Shown here one piece after another: positions 7,501 to 7,976 of a DNA stretch of 7,976 nucleotides. The stretch lies in NCBI GenBank assembly GCA_938022295.1, contig CALIDR010000203.1:1-7976 (forward strand), in the 5' to 3' direction. Numbering within the stretch: position 1 is the stretch's first letter; each line of letters starts with the position of its first letter. Under the pieces are notes generated by a model. That model saw nothing but the letters and a program-made list of their open reading frames with translations, was not told the origin of the DNA and ran no database searches. The DNA comes from an uncultured Burkholderiaceae bacterium. Lineage in GTDB: Bacteria; Pseudomonadota; Gammaproteobacteria; Burkholderiales; Burkholderiaceae_C. The position numbers and the translations under genes were made by a program.

Positions 7501-7976
7501 CGGATATCGACGCGGGTGACACGCTGACGTACTCAGCCTCCGGCCTGCCGGCGTGGCTGAGCTTCGACGCCGCGACCCGGACCTTCAGCGGCACGCCGGC
7601 CAGCGCCGATGTCGGCAGCGTGACCATCACCGTTCGGGCCACCGACGCCGGTGGCCTGTGGGTGGAGGACAGCTTCGAGCTCGTCGTCGCCAACGTCAAC
7701 GACGCGCCGAGCGGCGCCCCCGCCATCACCGGCACGCCCACCGAGGACCAGACGCTGGGCGTGGACACCAGCGGCATCGCCGATGCCGACGGGCTGGGCA
7801 GCTTCGCCTACCAGTGGCTGCGCAACGGCGGCGTCATCGCCGGGGCCACGGGCAGCACGTACACGCTGGGCGACGCCGACGTGGGCCAGCTCATTGCGGT
7901 GCGCGTGAGCTACACCGACGGCGGCGGCACCGCCGAGCAGCTCACCAGCGCGGCGGTGGGGCCGGTGGCCAACGTC
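1527..7976 (+). CDS. Giant LEPR-XLL / DUF4347 / cadherin-like repeat surface protein (3' end outside window)
   Basis: The frame runs 2150 codons from a GTG start to the window end without a stop. Order of regions: 1-31 basic N-terminus, with five Arg in residues 11-22 and no hydrophobic signal core; 35-44 LEPR-XLL motif (LEPRLLYSAD); about 84-237 DUF4347; 256-462 beta-rich domain; 467-2150 cadherin/Ig-like repeats, most ending in VNDAP or a variant. Asp-rich turns such as ITDVDAG beside VNDAP resemble the calcium-binding linkers of cadherins (DxND), so calcium-stiffened rods are likely. Proteins of this build are usually very large secreted or cell-surface adhesins of Gram-negative bacteria. 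The C-terminus, where a secretion signal or RTX repeats could be, is not in the window. Only two cysteines occur in all visible residues, Cys13 and Cys188. The upstream SecA-like and adaptor genes may serve its export. Family assignment is confident; an adhesive role is inferred. Confidence 0.92.
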   Translation, partial: MPSPLLTHLARACRRVLGVRARVGTAPQRPLIEELEPRLLYSADGPGALFAPLAGSVWVAPAEAEVRADPLEAATAAPAVRRREWVFVDGAVEDADRLAALWSAGGDATRDVRVVVLDPRHDALAQIGAHLATQRDVDAVHVVSHGAAGRIELGGQVLEAAALRSRAADLQAWRAALADGADLLLYGCDLASDAEGRAFVALWAELTGADVAASVDPTGATALGGNWMLEHATGRIEADTAPLAASAGEGPWLLSITAGASSSAGTSVAATSLSWSHTVASGSNRILVVNVGVNGDTTNISSVTYGGQALTRLDAQSQDGGGGIKTELWYLVGPAVGAANVQVNTAASVTIAAGATTFFGVDPTQPFGTVAKAGGSGNSISGATVTSAAGQVVVDAVAIRDRSTLTAGTGQTALLTRTATGAQNIHAGSSTEPGAASVPMTWTAGGSGSGAGDWALVAAPLRPAPQPPVNTLPAPQLTRGDAPLVLSGASAISVADPDSATLQVTLSAAGGTMSLSGVAGLTFTVGNGTANAKMTFSGSVASVNAALNGLVYTPTPGFSGQGGITIETFDGTTTAVGRTSIAGTTQSAQYDKQQVATRVNFASAGTVTTLNVYLANLKNNVDTHVGLYADNAGQPGTLLAQTSRDLAQGTGWYSFDIPDTAVAAGDYWIGIAPRKEGRFYYAATGGSTRISSYDPVAGLAPNWVSATASNAWSIAAYATLLPSGQAGLGDTDTLPITVQTAPTLDATKSPVLTPVNEDAGPPVGAVGTLVSSLVDPTTPAGGLDNVTEIDAEDPLGIAVTGADTANGTWWFSTDNGTTWNALGAVGPTSARLLAADAATRLYFQPNANYNGTLADTSVNGGTSAFSSATDTASLVVTAVNDAPVLDASGTFTLSPITEDEINNAGNTVAQIVASAGGDRITDVDAGASEGIAITGLNSGNGTWQYSTDGGSNWIAVGSVSDNQALLLRDSDHLRFVPNAQNGTTASVTFRAWDRTSGSAGSKVDAGVNGGTTAFSAATASASITVSDVNDAPGPPAASVLPSIPEDITGHAGKLVSDFNASDVDSGAMKGIAVYEVDNTKGVWQYSLDGSAWQAIGDVSTAQARLLPATALARIRFVPNPDFNGSAGFIRFYAWDQTSGSAGGLADVTVRGGTTAFSSGATGLAQSVTPVNDAPTALSGTVSLAAVAEDTANPPGATVSALFGATFSDAKDAVPGGSSAHNFAGVAIVANAANVATEGKWQWHNGTDWVDIGAVSTSSALTLAPATLLRFLPNAEYSGTPASLTARLVDDSSGTVTNGGTVNVGTGGGTTRYSDASNEVTLGTSVTAVNDAPVNAVPGAQSTNEDTVLNFSVGNGNAISVVDVDAGANPIQVTLTATHGIVSLNSIAGLSFSVGDGVMDSTMTFTGTVANINTALNGMSFTPTANFHGTASLQITTNDLGHTGSGGALSDTDTVSITVHPVADTPSVTPATTNEDTQTTSGLVISRNPADGAEVTHFKITAITNGTLYKNDGVTPITDGTFITFAEGNAGLKFTPSADFSGTGSFTVQASTSSNDAGLGGITVSATITVTAVNDAPVLDASGTFTLTPITEDDVGNAGNTVAQIVASAGGDRITDVDAGALEGIAVTALNSGNGTWQYSTDGGSTWSAVGKISGTEALLLRDSDRLRFVPNAQNGTTASVSFRAWDQTSGSEGSKVDATVNGGATAFSSASASASITVSDVNDAPTATNLNAAQTYTEDTPLALAPIVVSDVDSASVTVTLTLSDPAAGSLSTGTSGSVTSTYAAGVWSASGAIADVNALLAALTFTPAANFNADFTIATSVSDGVAPAVTGTKAMIGTAVNDAPAGADKTVTTPEDAAYTFTPADFGFTDVDGHGLAAVRIATLPSSGTLTVDGVALVAGASVSAGDIAAGKLVWTPAANANGVALTSFTFQVRDDGGTDNGGVDLDPVPNTITIDVTPVNDPPTVVNPIADQSATEDEAFSFQFAANTFADIDAGDTLTYSASGLPAWLSFDAATRTFSGTPASADVGSVTITVRATDAGGLWVEDSFELVVANVNDAPSGAPAITGTPTEDQTLGVDTSGIADADGLGSFAYQWLRNGGVIAGATGSTYTLGDADVGQLIAVRVSYTDGGGTAEQLTSAAVGPVANV
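1620..1658 (+). other. LEPR-XLL N-terminal motif of the giant protein
   Basis: Residues 32-44 read IEELEPRLLYSAD. The LEPRxLL/xSAD pattern near the N-terminus marks a family of very large repeat proteins (LEPR-XLL domain proteins). It follows a short Arg-rich stretch in place of a Sec signal peptide. A role as a sorting or export signal is plausible but not shown by the sequence. Confidence 0.85.
1776..2237 (+). other. DUF4347 domain of the giant protein
   Basis: Residues about 84-237 match the DUF4347 pattern: WVFVDGAVED at the start, strand VRVVVLD (112-118), VDAVHVVSHGAAG (137-149), DLLLYGCDLAS (182-192), LTGADVAAS (206-214) and the closing LGGNWMLEH (223-231). Two hydrophobic strands end in His145-Gly146 and in Cys188-Asp189. 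This layout recalls the His-Gly and Cys sites of clan CD peptidases (caspase, gingipain and CHAT types), so a processing or self-cleaving role is possible. The domain name is firm; the peptidase idea is inference. Confidence 0.85.
2292..2912 (+). other. Beta-rich domain between DUF4347 and the repeats
   Basis: Residues 256-462 form one domain-sized unit rich in Ser, Thr, Gly and Val. Markers are LSWSHTVASGSNRILVVNV (342-base region 2343-2399), VTYGGQALTRL, ELWYLVGPAVGAANVQV and a closing GDWALVAAPLRP. The same series (NRxLVVxV, YGGxxLT, ELWYLxxPxxG) is common in extracellular bacterial proteins and is probably a jelly-roll or carbohydrate-binding-like sandwich. I do not recognise a specific named family. 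Confidence 0.6.
3279..3689 (+). other. Beta-sandwich domain nested inside repeat unit U0
   Basis: Residues 585-721 interrupt a cadherin-like unit. Before them the unit reaches ITIETFDG; after them it resumes with GQAGLGDTDTLPITV (724-738), which matches the last strand of U5 (GGALSDTDTVSITV). The nested part reads VATRVNFASAGTVTTLNVYL, then VGLYADNAGQPGTLLAQT, GWYSFDIPDTAVAAGDYWIG and RFYYAATGGS. This is the usual look of extracellular lectin-like or choice-of-anchor type sandwich domains with a GLYADNxGxPGTLLA signature. A ligand-binding head displayed from the stalk is a reasonable guess. Confidence 0.65.
4176..4622 (+). repeat. Duplicated repeat unit, copy 1 (U2)
   Basis: This 149-codon unit has an equal-length copy 2079 bases (693 codons) downstream at 6255-6701. 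By eye 127 of 149 residues are the same, and long DNA tracts match almost base for base, for example 4252-4301 against 6331-6380. Similarity also reaches back into the preceding VTAVNDAP linker (4155-4175). No other pair of units in the window is this close. Confidence 0.85.
6255..6701 (+). repeat. Duplicated repeat unit, copy 2 (U7)
   Basis: Same-length copy of U2. Changes cluster in the middle loop (STWSAVGKISGTEAL against SNWIAVGSVSDNQAL) and in the loop after FRAWD. The stretch AQIVASAGGDRITDVDAG and the ending SASASITVSDVNDAP are nearly or fully unchanged. It lies between units of unrelated families (U6 and U8), so it is not part of a simple tandem run. Confidence 0.85.
7422..7709 (+). 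other. Dystroglycan-type cadherin-like / putative Ig unit (U10)
   Basis: Residues 1966-2061 carry FADIDAGDTLTYSASGLPAW, then LSFDAATRTFSGTP, VTITVRATDAGGLWVEDSF and VNDAP. The order D-x-D-x-G-D-x-L-x-Y, LPxWLxFD, TxxFSGTP and V-x-A-T-D is the signature of the CADG/He_PIG class, found in secreted and surface proteins. Confidence 0.85.
7710..7976 (+). other. Ig-like unit of the YQWLRNG type (U11, cut by window end)
   Basis: Residues 2062-2150 include FAYQWLRNGGVIAGATGSTY, LGDADVGQLIAVRVSYTDGG and GPVANV. This is a common Ig-like repeat in large proteobacterial adhesins, where it usually continues into NDxP. It shows that the repeat region goes on past the window. Confidence 0.8.

Larger units (their letters stand above)
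2925..7976 (+). repeat. Array of about twelve cadherin/Ig-like repeats, several families
   Basis: Unit ends were set at the VNDAP-type linker. In residues: U0 467-742 (with a nested domain, ends QTAP); U1 743-883; U2 884-1032; U3 1033-1174; U4 1175-1332; U5 1333-1464 (ends VADTP); U6 1465-1576; U7 1577-1725; U8 1726-1845; U9 1846-1965 (ends VNDPP); U10 1966-2061; U11 2062 to window end. U1-U4 and U7 share one family with GTWQYSTDGGSxW, LRFVPN, FRAWDxTSG and GGTTAFS markers; U4 is a longer variant. U0, U5 and U8 share the N-A/T-LL/LNGL-x-TP-x-x-x-F pattern. U6 and U9 are different cadherin-like types. Most units begin with an acidic TNED/TED/PED motif, which probably joins VNDAP in calcium binding. 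Confidence 0.85.

Overview
The window is a very GC-rich, densely coding stretch of bacterial DNA. Three genes lie head to tail on the + strand, with gaps of 74 and 56 bases, so they are probably co-transcribed. The base composition, the codon choice and the combination of a LEPR-XLL/DUF4347 giant surface protein with an RND/HlyD-type adaptor suggest a betaproteobacterium of the Burkholderiales (Rubrivivax/Leptothrix/Piscinibacter-like). That placement is inference; there is no rRNA or housekeeping marker to fix it.

Layout. (1) Bases 2-487 are the 3' end of a SecA-like DEAD-motor ATPase gene that starts before the window. It carries recognisable helicase motifs V and VI, but the protein stops soon after the motor, inside what would be the helical scaffold region. 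(2) Bases 562-1470 encode a complete 302-residue periplasmic adaptor (membrane fusion protein) with an N-terminal export signal, two lipoyl-like half-motifs, a long coiled-coil hairpin and a beta-barrel region. (3) Bases 1527-7976 are the first 2150 codons of a giant repeat protein that is still open at the window end. Its order is: a short basic N-terminus, a LEPR-XLL motif, a DUF4347 domain, a beta-rich domain, and about twelve cadherin/Ig-like repeats of several families, most ending in a VNDAP-type linker. One repeat has a foreign beta-sandwich domain nested in it.

How they may work together (inference): the giant protein looks like a secreted or surface adhesin with no ordinary Sec signal peptide. 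A dedicated short SecA-like ATPase and a periplasmic adaptor encoded immediately upstream are candidates for its export machinery. The most interesting points are this gene set, the His/Cys pair of DUF4347 in a protein almost free of cysteine, the nested domain, and the recent-looking duplication of one repeat unit.

The reading frame of the giant gene was translated by hand from start to window end and holds no stop codon. Many other long open frames on both strands are by-products of the high GC content. No RNA gene, insertion sequence, CRISPR array or clear terminator was seen, and no stretch longer than 300 bases lacks a gene.
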